This document shows positions 1 to 7,915 of a DNA stretch of 64,000 nucleotides, piece by piece. The notes below the pieces were generated by a model. The model was given only the letters and a program-made list of their open reading frames with translations, ran no database searches and was not told where the DNA came from. Source of the stretch: DATAOG01 sp963798075 (GTDB taxonomy: Bacteria > Pseudomonadota > Alphaproteobacteria > Geminicoccales > Geminicoccaceae); NCBI GenBank assembly GCA_963798075.1, contig CAWCRU010000036.1, positions 62,001 through 126,000 of the forward strand. The letters run 5' to 3'. The stretch's first letter is position 1. Each line of letters begins with the position of its first letter. The position numbers and the translations under genes were made by a program.

Positions 1-356
1 TGGACCCGATCGAGTTTCGGATCAGAAACGCTTATCGCGACGGCGACATGAAGGCGCATCGACGGGAGGCGAAGAACTGCGCCCTGATCGAGTGCTGCCA
101 GGTCGCGGCCGAGAAGGCTGGCTGGCCGATCCGCGAGGAGTTTCGCCGGATGTCCTCGCGCCAGGGCGGCGGCGGCGAGCGGGCGCGGATCACCGCGACG
201 CCGCGCGATACGGCGCCGATCCCTCCGGCCCCGGAGGCGCCGCGCTATCCGTCCTACGATCAGCCCGCAGCACCTCCGGCGGAGGCGCCGGAGGCGTCGA
301 AGCCGGCCCCGGTGACGCGCCGCTTCTCGTCGGTCTTCGGCACCAGGAGGCGCTGA
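1..356 (+). CDS. Xanthine/CO dehydrogenase-family Mo-binding subunit, first part (5' end outside window)
   Basis: Reading from base 3 the frame is open from the window edge to TGA at 354-356. The residues DPIEFRIRNAYRDGD resemble the central part of CoxL/XdhA-type large subunits, just before the second molybdopterin-binding domain. After REEFRRMSSRQGGGG the protein becomes a roughly 60-residue tail rich in Pro, Ala and Arg, ending GTRRR. In ordinary family members the chain would continue into the domain that here is a separate frame starting four bases downstream (361). The two products together would make one large subunit that binds molybdopterin cytosine dinucleotide. Whether the split is genuine or a nonsense interruption cannot be settled here, but the composition of the tail suggests a real terminus. 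The following CoxD/CoxE-like genes support a CODH/XDH-type operon. Confidence 0.75.
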   Translation, partial: DPIEFRIRNAYRDGDMKAHRREAKNCALIECCQVAAEKAGWPIREEFRRMSSRQGGGGERARITATPRDTAPIPPAPEAPRYPSYDQPAAPPAEAPEASKPAPVTRRFSSVFGTRRR

Positions 357-360
357 TCCC

Positions 361-1375
361 ATGGCCCGCCATCGCGGCCGCGGGGTCGCCTCGATCAACT
401 ACCCGATCGGCATGAACCTCGGCGGCGATCCCAGCCAGGCGCTGGTCCACGCCAATTCGACCGGCAAGTTCACGGCTCGATCGACTCGGCCAGGGCATGA
501 AGTCGGTAACCCGGCAGATCTGCGCCGAGACCCTCGGCGTTCCGGTCGAGGACGTCTACGTCGACACCGCTGACAGCGACACCGGCCCGCACTGCATGGG
601 GAGCTTCGCAAGCCGCGGCACGCACCGCGTCGGCAACGCGGTCATGGCGGCCGCGCGGGAGGCGCGTGCGGTCATGATCGAAGCCGCGGCCGAGGAGCTC
701 GAGGTCAGCCCCGACGACCTCGAGATGGATGGCAAGGGCCACATCCAGGTCAAGGGCGCGCCGTCGCGCCGGATCAGCACGCGCGATGTCGCGATCGCCG
801 CCCAGTTCAAGCAGGGCAAGACGATCGCCGGCCGCGGCATTTTCCTGGTCCCGCTCTCGGACGTCGATCCCGAGACCGGCGAGATGACGCCCGTCACCTG
901 CTTTGCGCATGCTTGTCTCGTCGCGGAGGTCGAGGTCGACGACGAGACCGGTGAGGTCGAGATGATCGTAATGCACTCGGCCTACGAGCTCGGCCGGGCG
1001 ATCAATCCGAAGCTGGTCGAGCAACAACTGACAGGCGGCGCCTGGATGGGGGTGAGCCACGCCCTGTACGAGACGACCGAGCCCTACTATCCCGACCGGC
1101 GCGCGGCGCCCTCCGACTTCAACAACTATTTGATGCCGGGCCCTGGCGACATCTGCGAGCATCACATCGCGGTCCTCGAGCGGCCGGCGCCGGATGGCCC
1201 GTTCGGCGCCAAGGGCCCGGGCGAGATGTGCGCGAACCCGGTGCTGCCGGCGGTCGCCAATGCTGTCTTCAACGCAGTCGGCGTGCGCATCGACACGCTG
1301 CCGATCACGCCCGAGAAGGTCCTGCGCGCGCTCCAGACGCAAGGCGGGGCAAAACCGCAGGGGCGGCGGGGATAG
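361..1375 (+). CDS. Xanthine/CO dehydrogenase-family Mo-binding subunit, C-terminal half (one frameshift)
   Basis: ATG at 361 opens a frame (RGRGVASINYPIGMNLGG, then DPSQALVHANSTGKFTA) typical of the second Mo-binding domain of CoxL-like hydroxylases. Around 470-490 the homologous frame moves by one base and continues DRLGQGMKSVTRQICAETLG to the stop at 1373-1375. Strong family motifs follow: DTGPHCMGSFASRGTHR, the SAYELGRAINPK region, and the PFGAKGPGEMCANP segment near the C terminus that carries the conserved active-site Glu of this family. Residues usually lying between GKFT and LGQG seem to be missing at the break, so a small deletion is likely. The first part of the subunit ends at 356. 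The substrate cannot be assigned; the small (CoxS) and medium (CoxM) subunits are not in the window. Confidence 0.75.
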
Positions 1376-1378
1376 CGG

Positions 1379-2260
1379 ATGCCGGTCCGCAGCGAAGTCG
1401 TCGGCATCGACCGGCCGGAGACGCTGACGAAGGCGTTGCGTGCGGCCCTCTATCTCGCCGGCGACGAGCTCGCGACGGCCGCCTATCTGGCACTTGCGCT
1501 CGGCAAGCCCTTGCTGCTCGAAGGCTCGCCCGGCGTCGGCAAGACCGAGGCCGCCAAGGCTCTAGCCTCGGTTCTCGGCCGCCGGCTGATCCGCCTCCAG
1601 TGCTACGAGGGCATCGATGCCGCGAACGCGCTCTACGAGTGGAACTATCCGCGCCAGATGCTGGCGATCCGGCAGGCGGGCGAGGCCCCGGTCGACATCT
1701 ATACCGGCGCCTTCCTGATCGAGCGGCCGATGCTCGAGGCCCTCCGGCGGCCCGAGGACGCCGTGCTCCTGATCGACGAGATCGACCGCGCCGATCACGA
1801 GTTCGAGGCTTTTCTCTTGGAGTTCCTCTCCGACTTTCAGATCTCGATCCCCGAGCGCGGGACCGTCCGGGCCATCGAGCGGCCGGTCGTCATTCTCACG
1901 TCCAACCGCACGCGCGAGCTGCACGAGGCGATGCGTCGGCGCTGCATCTACCACTGGATCGACTACCCGACCCCGGCCGAGGAGGCCGAGATCGTGATGA
2001 TGCGCGCGAGCGCGGTCGCGGCCGGGACCGCGCGTGCGGTGGTGGCCGCCGTCGGCAGGCTCCGGCGCGAGCCGCTGGCGAAACCACCAGGAATCGCCGA
2101 AACCGTCGACTGGGCCGAGGCCGCGACCCTGCTCAACCGTCAGGGCGCGCCCTGGCCCATGGCCTTCCGACGCGCGATCGGGGCGGCGCTCAAGGACGAG
2201 GAGGACCGGGCGTTCCTCGGCGGCCGACTGGACGTGATCATCCAGGAGAGTGCGGCATGA
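1379..2260 (+). CDS. coxD: MoxR/CoxD-type AAA+ ATPase
   Basis: A 293-residue AAA+ ATPase with Walker A GSPGVGKT at residues 49-56 and Walker B AVLLIDEID near 128-136, followed by a sensor-1-like ILTSNRTRELHEAMRRRC. This is the MoxR subfamily arrangement. In CO dehydrogenase operons the CoxD member works with the VWA protein CoxE in maturing the Mo-containing active site. Here it starts three bases after the large-subunit stop, and its own TGA overlaps the ATG of the CoxE-like gene, so the two are translationally coupled. The symbol is given by context and resemblance; a general MoxR chaperone for another molybdoenzyme is the alternative. Confidence 0.85.
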   Translation: MPVRSEVVGIDRPETLTKALRAALYLAGDELATAAYLALALGKPLLLEGSPGVGKTEAAKALASVLGRRLIRLQCYEGIDAANALYEWNYPRQMLAIRQAGEAPVDIYTGAFLIERPMLEALRRPEDAVLLIDEIDRADHEFEAFLLEFLSDFQISIPERGTVRAIERPVVILTSNRTRELHEAMRRRCIYHWIDYPTPAEEAEIVMMRASAVAAGTARAVVAAVGRLRREPLAKPPGIAETVDWAEAATLLNRQGAPWPMAFRRAIGAALKDEEDRAFLGGRLDVIIQESAA

Positions 2261-3360
2261 CGCTGCCCCGTGCCGCGCGGCCGTTCGTTGAGTTTCCGGC
2301 GCTGCTGCGCGCCCACGGCTTCGCGGTCGCCCCCGAGCAGACGATCGCGTTCATGGCCGGCACGACGCTGCTCGGCCCCCGCTCGCTCGCCGACCTCCGC
2401 CGCGCGGCTCGCGCGACGCTCGCCCCGCCGCCCGAACGCATGGCCGAGTTCGACGCGCTTTTCTCCCAGGTCTTCGAAGGCGAGGCCGTGCTCGCCCCGG
2501 CCGAAGGCCGCTCCGAGAGCGAGGAGGAGGTGCGGGTCCGGGACGAGGGTCTGGACATCCTGGAGATGCCCAAAGCCGACGAAGCCCACCAGGCGGGCGA
2601 AGCTGCGACCGCGGCCGAGGCGCTCTCGGCACAGCAGTTCACTCCGCCCGGCCAGGACGAGCTGCTCCGTCGGCTCGGCCGCGAGGCCGCGGGCCGCCTG
2701 CCGCAGCGGCGCGCACGGCGTCGGCGGACCGCCCGTCAGGGCGACCGGATCGCGCTTCGGGCGGCGCTGCGCCTGGCCGTCCGCAATGACGGCGAGCTGA
2801 TGGAGCTGCCACGTCTGCGCCGGCGGATGGCGCTGCGCCCGCTGCTGCTGCTGATCGACATCTCGGGCTCGATGAAGGCGCGCACCGACGAGCGTCTGCG
2901 TCTTGCCCACAGGCTCGCGCAGGCACTGCCGCGGATCGAGATTTTTACGCTCGGCACGCGGCTCACGCGGATCACGCGGGCGCTTCGCCTCAACCAGGGG
3001 GATCGGGCGCTCGCCGCGGTCTCGGCCATGGTCGCGGACTGGGACGGCGGCACGCGGATCGGCGAGGCAATACAGGCTTTCCTTGCGGTGCCGCGCTTTG
3101 CGGGCTTCGCGCGCGGTGCCTTCGCCCTGGTCCTCTCGGACGGCCTCGAGCGCGGCGAGCCCGGCGCGATGGTGGATGCGGTGCGCCGGCTTGCCCGCCT
3201 CGCCTGGCGGCTCGACTGGCTTTCTCCCCTTGCCGGGGACCCGGATTTCCGTCCGCGCACCGCCGGCCTCGCGGGCAGCCTGCCGTATATCGACCACTTG
3301 GCCGACGGCAGCTCGCTCGAGGCGGTTGCCCGCCACATCCTGGCCGACCGGCGCCCATGA
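2257..3360 (+). CDS. coxE: VWA domain protein, CoxE-like
   Basis: A 367-residue protein whose ATG overlaps the stop of the CoxD-like ATPase (ATGA at 2257-2260). The N-terminal 130 residues are helical, with an acidic stretch (SESEEEVRVRDEG). A basic segment (PQRRARRRRTAR) follows, then a von Willebrand A fold with the metal-ion-dependent adhesion motif DISGS at 201-205 and the later D-G-G-T (VADWDGGTRIGEA) and LSDG motifs. The pairing of a MoxR ATPase with a VWA protein next to a CoxL-type subunit is the CoxD-CoxE arrangement used in active-site assembly. The stop overlaps the next gene's ATG at 3357. Confidence 0.85.
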   Translation: MTLPRAARPFVEFPALLRAHGFAVAPEQTIAFMAGTTLLGPRSLADLRRAARATLAPPPERMAEFDALFSQVFEGEAVLAPAEGRSESEEEVRVRDEGLDILEMPKADEAHQAGEAATAAEALSAQQFTPPGQDELLRRLGREAAGRLPQRRARRRRTARQGDRIALRAALRLAVRNDGELMELPRLRRRMALRPLLLLIDISGSMKARTDERLRLAHRLAQALPRIEIFTLGTRLTRITRALRLNQGDRALAAVSAMVADWDGGTRIGEAIQAFLAVPRFAGFARGAFALVLSDGLERGEPGAMVDAVRRLARLAWRLDWLSPLAGDPDFRPRTAGLAGSLPYIDHLADGSSLEAVARHILADRRP

Positions 3361-4124
3361 CCCGCATCGTCGACGCCCATCACCACATCTGGCGCCAGGC
3401 CGATCTGCCCTGGCTGATAGGGCCGATGCAGCCTCGCATCTTCGGCCCCTACGAGCCGATCCGGCGCGACTATCTGATCGCCGAATACCTTCTGGACATC
3501 CAGGGCTGCGGCGTCGAGCGGTCGGTCTACGTCCAGGCCAACTGGGCGCCCGAGCGGGCGTTCGACGAGGCAGCCTGGGTTCAAAAGACCGCTGACGAGG
3601 ACGGCTGGCCGCAGGCGATCGTCGCCTACGCCGACTTCACGGTGCCGGATGTCCGCCCCCAGCTCGACCGGCTTGCCCTGCTCCCGCTCGTGCGCGGCCT
3701 GCGCCAGCAGCTGCACTGGCACGACAATCCGATGTATCGGTTCGCGAGCCGGCCCGACCTGCCAACCGATCCCGTTGTCCAACGGAACGTCGGACGGCTC
3801 GCCGACTATGGCTTCTCGTTCGACCTGCAGGTCTTCTCGGGTCAGATGGCGGCCGCGGCCGCGCTCGCCGAAACCTGTCCCGAGGTGATCTTCGTGCTCC
3901 AGCACGCGGGTATGCTCGAGGACCTTTCCGAGAACGGCCGCTCGGCCTGGCGTCACGGCATGACGAGGCTCGCCGGTTGCCCGAACGTCGTGACCAAGCT
4001 TTCCGGGCTCGGAACGAGCTATCCCGACCTCGTCGATGCGTTCCAGGCGGCGGTCGCCCCGCACGGCCCCGACGCCGAGGCGGCCGTGTTTCAGACAACC
4101 GCCGGCCGCGTCTACAAGATCTGA
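3357..4124 (+). CDS. Amidohydrolase-2 family protein with a missing C-terminal segment
   Basis: The TIM-barrel amidohydrolase-2 family is recognised from the N-terminal DAHHHIW metal motif (residues 7-13), ANWAP near 62 and LQHAGM near 181. The ATG overlaps the CoxE stop. The family normally has about 285-300 residues; this one has 255. The shortfall sits at one point: after KLSGLGT (residue 220) the chain goes straight to SYPDLVDAF. The segment usually lying between them, with the GSNFP/GSDYP-type strand near the active site, is absent. The frame is kept, so this is an in-frame deletion or a collapsed assembly at about 4014-4020. Related proteins hydrolyse lactones or decarboxylate; the substrate is unknown, and activity is doubtful if the deletion is real. 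Confidence 0.75.
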   Translation: MTRIVDAHHHIWRQADLPWLIGPMQPRIFGPYEPIRRDYLIAEYLLDIQGCGVERSVYVQANWAPERAFDEAAWVQKTADEDGWPQAIVAYADFTVPDVRPQLDRLALLPLVRGLRQQLHWHDNPMYRFASRPDLPTDPVVQRNVGRLADYGFSFDLQVFSGQMAAAAALAETCPEVIFVLQHAGMLEDLSENGRSAWRHGMTRLAGCPNVVTKLSGLGTSYPDLVDAFQAAVAPHGPDAEAAVFQTTAGRVYKI

Positions 4125-4142
4125 ACAATGGGAGAGAAACGC

Positions 4143-4991
4143 ATGCCACTCGAGATCAAGCTGCTCGACCTGGGCGACATCGAGCTCGAGAACAGTTTTC
4201 TCGTCCTTGGCCACAACTGCGGCCGCACCAAGCGGGTCCCCGTCTACGGCTACCTGATCCTGGGCGGCCCCTGGCCGGTCCTGGTCGATACTGGCTACCG
4301 CTCGAACCAGATCATGGAAACCCTGGGCATGCGCGGGCTGCAGTTTCACGAGAACATGATCGAGAACCAGCTCGCGCGGTTTGGGCTCAAGCTCGGGGAC
4401 ATCCGCTACATCCTGCACACCCATCTGCACATCGACCACGCCGGCAAGGACGACCTGTTCCCGATGAACACGACCGTCGTGATCAACCGCCGCGAGATGG
4501 AATGCTCGGTCTCGGGCCTCATGCACCCGCAGTATCCGCAGCCCGACATCAAGCACCTGATCGACCGCCTGCACACCAAGGACGCGCTCCGTTTTCTGGA
4601 CCTCGAGATTGCGGGCCCGACCGAGATCATGTCGGGCGTCTATTGCGAGGCGGCGAACGCCCACACCGAAGGCTCGATGAACGTCGTGGTCGAGACGGCG
4701 GAAGGCCAGGCCAACATCTGCGGCGACGTGATCTACGACTTTCAGGACCAGATCGTCGAGCCCATCCGGCAGACCCAGTTCATGGAGCCGCAGGTGACCG
4801 GCAATCACGCCGGCTCCAAGCGCTCGGAGAAGGCGCAGGTCAAGCGCCTCTTGAACGGCTTCAAGTTCCTCTGCCCAATTCATGACCGGCCGACGGCGAT
4901 CGAGCACCAGCAGGTCGCCGGCCGGATCGAGGGCCAGATCCCGGGCCCCATCAGCCAGTCCTACCCGAGACGCAACTGGTTCCCGGTCTGA
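4143..4991 (+). CDS. N-acyl-homoserine-lactonase-like metallo-beta-lactamase-fold hydrolase
   Basis: A 282-residue MBL-fold protein with the dinuclear metal motif HTHLHIDH at 92-99. VDTGYRSNQ lies upstream, an ANAHTEGSM histidine in the middle and CPIHDRP near the end, all as in the AHL-lactonase branch. I chose ATG 4143 because GGAGAG lies seven bases upstream; ATG 4128 in the same frame overlaps that ribosome site. The gene lies between an amidohydrolase and an SMP-30/isochorismatase fusion, so it more likely acts on a catabolic lactone or ester than on a quorum signal. It is cytoplasmic, with no signal peptide. The substrate is unproven. Confidence 0.8.
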   Translation: MPLEIKLLDLGDIELENSFLVLGHNCGRTKRVPVYGYLILGGPWPVLVDTGYRSNQIMETLGMRGLQFHENMIENQLARFGLKLGDIRYILHTHLHIDHAGKDDLFPMNTTVVINRREMECSVSGLMHPQYPQPDIKHLIDRLHTKDALRFLDLEIAGPTEIMSGVYCEAANAHTEGSMNVVVETAEGQANICGDVIYDFQDQIVEPIRQTQFMEPQVTGNHAGSKRSEKAQVKRLLNGFKFLCPIHDRPTAIEHQQVAGRIEGQIPGPISQSYPRRNWFPV

Positions 4992-5007
4992 GCGGGGAAA
5001 CACGACG

Positions 5008-6606
5008 ATGACCCATAGCGCGCTGCGCCAGGAGTTCCGCCAGTTGATCGACGAGTTCGCAGCCGTCGGCCAGCTCGGCACCGGATTCGAGTTCACCGAG
5101 GGACCGATCTGGCACCCGGTCGAGCAATTTCTCCTGTTTTCCGACATGCCGGGCGACGTCCGCCGGCGCTGGGACCGGCGCGGCGGCGTACGCGAAGTCA
5201 TGCGCCCCGCCAACAAGTGCAACGGCATGACCTACGATGCCGATCTCAACCTGATCGTCTGCGAGCACGCCACCTCGTCCTTGATCCGGGAGCGCGCGGG
5301 TGGCCGTCGCGAGATCCTCGCCTCCCACTTCGAGGGCCGCGAGCTCAACAGCCCGAACGACGTCTGCGTGCATTCGAGCGGTGCGGTCTACTTCAGCGAT
5401 CCATGGTACGGCAGGATGCCGGTCTACGGCGTCGAGCGGCCGCGCCAGCAGGGCTTTCAAGGCGTCTATCGGGTGCCGGACGGGCAGGCCGGCGGCGAGC
5501 CCGAGCTGCTGGTCGAACGCACCCTCTTCGATCAGCCGAACGGGCTCTGCTTTTCCCCCGACGAGAAGCTCCTCTACGTCAACGATACGACCCAGGCGCT
5601 GATCCGCGTGTTCGACGTCGATGCGAGCGGCAGGCTCGGGAACGGCCGCATCTTCGCGAGCGGCATCCGCTCCGAGCTCGAGGCGGGCGTGCCCGACGGC
5701 ATGAAGTGCGATGCCCTGGGCAACGTCTGGGTTACCGCGCCCGGCGGCTTGTGGATCTATTCCCCTCGCGGCGCCCTGCTCGGAAAAGTCAGGATTCCCG
5801 AGATGGCCGCCAACCTGCATTGGGGCGGCGAGGAGTTTCGGACATTGTTCGTCTGCGCGACCCATTCGGTCTACACCGTGACGACCAAGGTCGGACCGCG
5901 CAACGAGCCGTTCATGCGGGCGCGGGCGGCACGGCCGCCGGCGTCGACTTCGGCTCAAGCGCCAGCTTCAGGCGAGCGCGCCACGGATTCTGGCGACGGG
6001 CTCAGCCTCGACCCCGCGCGGTGCGCGCTGATCATCCAGGACATGCAGAACGATGTGGTCATGGACGGCGGCGCGTTCGCAGCCTCCGGCAGCCCGCAGC
6101 ACTGCCGCGAGCAGCGCTGCATCGAGAACATCCGTCGCCTGGCCGATGCCTGCCGCGCCCGCGGCGTGATGGTCATCCACGTCTGGTTCCTGGTGGAGCC
6201 GGGCGCGCCCGGCATGACCCTGAACGCACCGCTGTTCGAAGGGCTGGTCGACGCGAGCGCCATGGTCCGGGGCACCTGGGGGGCAGAACCCGTGCCCGGG
6301 CTCGAGCGGCGAGCGGGCGATCACCTGGTCGAGAAGATGCGCATGAGCGCCTTCGAGGGCACCAGCCTCGAGACCATCCTCAGGAGCGGCGGGCGGGATA
6401 CCATCATTATCACCGGCGCCTGGACCAACATGTCGATCGAGCACACCGCGCGCACCGGAGCCGATAAAGGCTACGTCGCGATCGTGCCCGAGGACGGCTG
6501 CTCGACCATGAACGCCGATTGGCACCGGGCATCGATCAACTACGCGCTCACCAACGTCGCTGCGGTGACCTCGACCGACGCGGTGATTCGGGCTCTCAAT
6601 CGTTAG
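5008..6606 (+). CDS. SMP-30/gluconolactonase - isochorismatase-fold fusion protein
   Basis: A 532-residue protein. Residues 1 to about 310 form an SMP-30/gluconolactonase beta-propeller: FEFTEGPIWHP metal Glu, NSPNDVCVHSSG, DQPNGLCFSPD and VPDGMKCDALGNVW. A 30-residue Ala/Pro/Ser linker leads to an isochorismatase-like domain from about 345, with the catalytic Asp in ALIIQDMQND and Lys in VEKMRMSAF. At the nucleophile position the motif reads TNMSIE, so Ser476 stands where cysteine hydrolases have Cys (TNxCVE). Start ATG 5008 follows GGGG with normal spacing; an upstream in-frame ATG (4882) lies inside the previous gene. The propeller may open a lactone and the second domain hydrolyse an amide or ester, but this is inference. 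There is no frame break between the domains. Confidence 0.8.
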   Translation: MTHSALRQEFRQLIDEFAAVGQLGTGFEFTEGPIWHPVEQFLLFSDMPGDVRRRWDRRGGVREVMRPANKCNGMTYDADLNLIVCEHATSSLIRERAGGRREILASHFEGRELNSPNDVCVHSSGAVYFSDPWYGRMPVYGVERPRQQGFQGVYRVPDGQAGGEPELLVERTLFDQPNGLCFSPDEKLLYVNDTTQALIRVFDVDASGRLGNGRIFASGIRSELEAGVPDGMKCDALGNVWVTAPGGLWIYSPRGALLGKVRIPEMAANLHWGGEEFRTLFVCATHSVYTVTTKVGPRNEPFMRARAARPPASTSAQAPASGERATDSGDGLSLDPARCALIIQDMQNDVVMDGGAFAASGSPQHCREQRCIENIRRLADACRARGVMVIHVWFLVEPGAPGMTLNAPLFEGLVDASAMVRGTWGAEPVPGLERRAGDHLVEKMRMSAFEGTSLETILRSGGRDTIIITGAWTNMSIEHTARTGADKGYVAIVPEDGCSTMNADWHRASINYALTNVAAVTSTDAVIRALNR

Positions 6607-6853
6607 TTCGCGGATGGCGACATCGGCCCGGCCGCGGGGAGACCGCGTCGCGAACGCCAGATCCGCCTGCGCCAGCTAGCTGCGCGACCCCGGAAAGGAG
6701 GCTCAGGCCGCGGGTGGCTGTCTGGCGCTCGAGGACAACGAGCGCCGCATCGCGCGGGTGGTCCGCGATGAGGTTCTGAGCTAAGTGCACTCAGGAGAGC
6801 CGGACCGACCGGAGGCCTAACGAGGTCCAGACCAGCAAAAGGGGAGTGGCACT

Positions 6854-7870
6854 ATGCAACTCGGGATGATCGGCCTCGGTCGGATGGGGGCCAACATGGT
6901 GCGGCGGCTCACGCGGGACGGGCACGAATGCGTGGTGTTCGACCTCAGCGCCGATGCCGTCAAGGCTCTCGCTGACGAGGGGGCGACCGGCGCCGCGTCG
7001 ATGGCGGACCTGGTCGGCAGGCTGAGGCAGCCGCGCGCGGTCTGGATGATGGTGCCCGCAGCTGTGGTCGATGCGACGCTGGAGCAGCTGGTCCCCTCGA
7101 TGGCGGCCGGCGACATCGTCGTCGACGGCGGCAACTCCTACTACCGGGACGACATCGAGCGCGCGAGGCGCCTCGAGGCCAAGGGAATCGACTACGTCGA
7201 TGTCGGCACGAGTGGCGGAGTCTGGGGACTCGAGCGCGGTTTCTGCCAGATGATCGGCGGGCCGGAGCGGGCGGTCCGGCAGCTCGATGCCGTCTTCGCC
7301 TCGCTGGCGCCCAAGATCGGATCGGCGCCGCGCACGCCCGGGCGCGACAAGGTCGGCGGCACCGCCGAGCACGGCTATCTGCATTGCGGGCCCCCTGGCG
7401 CCGGTCATTTCGTCAAGATGGTCCACAATGGCGTCGAATACGGGGTCATGGCGGCCTACGCCGAGGGCCTGAACATCCTGAAGAACGCCGATGTCGGCAA
7501 CCGGCCGCGCACGCTCGACGCGGAAACGGCCCCGCTGCGCGATCCCGAGTATTACCAGTACGAGTTCAACCTGCCGGACGTGGCCGAGCTGTGGCGCCGC
7601 GGCAGCGTGATCGGCTCGTGGTTGCTCGATCTGGCCGCGGATGCCCTGCTGCAGGACCCGCAACTCTCCAGGTTCGAAGGTCGCGTCTCGGATTCCGGCG
7701 AGGGCCGCTGGACGATCATGGCCGCGATCGACGAGGGCGTTCCCGCCCACGTCCTGTCGTCGGCGCTGTACGAGCGCTTCAGCTCGCGCGGCGACGCGGC
7801 CTTCGCCGACAAGCTGCTGTCTGCGATGCGTCACGAGTTCGGCGGCCATATCGAAAAGCGCGGGTCCTAG
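6854..7870 (+). CDS. gnd: 6-phosphogluconate dehydrogenase, short (NAD-type) form
   Basis: A 338-residue protein with the N-terminal dinucleotide motif GMIGLGRMGANM, the substrate motif DGGNSYYRDD, and the catalytic region TSGGVWGLERG followed by GAGHFVKMVHNGVEYG. The length matches the short 6PGDH/GntZ form, which often prefers NAD, rather than the 470-residue E. coli type. It oxidatively decarboxylates 6-phosphogluconate to ribulose 5-phosphate in the cytoplasm. AAGGGGAG lies upstream of the ATG. zwf follows 45 bases downstream and pgl after that, giving the complete oxidative pentose phosphate set in one operon. A 247-bp gap with no convincing gene precedes it and probably holds the promoter. 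Confidence 0.9.
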   Translation: MQLGMIGLGRMGANMVRRLTRDGHECVVFDLSADAVKALADEGATGAASMADLVGRLRQPRAVWMMVPAAVVDATLEQLVPSMAAGDIVVDGGNSYYRDDIERARRLEAKGIDYVDVGTSGGVWGLERGFCQMIGGPERAVRQLDAVFASLAPKIGSAPRTPGRDKVGGTAEHGYLHCGPPGAGHFVKMVHNGVEYGVMAAYAEGLNILKNADVGNRPRTLDAETAPLRDPEYYQYEFNLPDVAELWRRGSVIGSWLLDLAADALLQDPQLSRFEGRVSDSGEGRWTIMAAIDEGVPAHVLSSALYERFSSRGDAAFADKLLSAMRHEFGGHIEKRGS

Positions 7871-7915
7871 ACGGCGCCCTCGGTGGATCGGCGCAAGAGA
7901 TCGGTGGAGGCCGAG

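Noticed and set aside
2736..5228. 830-codon minus-strand frame across CoxE, amidohydrolase and MBL genes
   Set aside because: It spans three good plus-strand genes with family motifs. Its composition is that of a mirror frame and no domain is recognisable.
6607..6853. Possible short gene between the fusion gene and gnd
   Set aside because: Only about 33 open codons (ending RRIARVVRDEVLS) without a start codon or ribosome site. It is too little to call.
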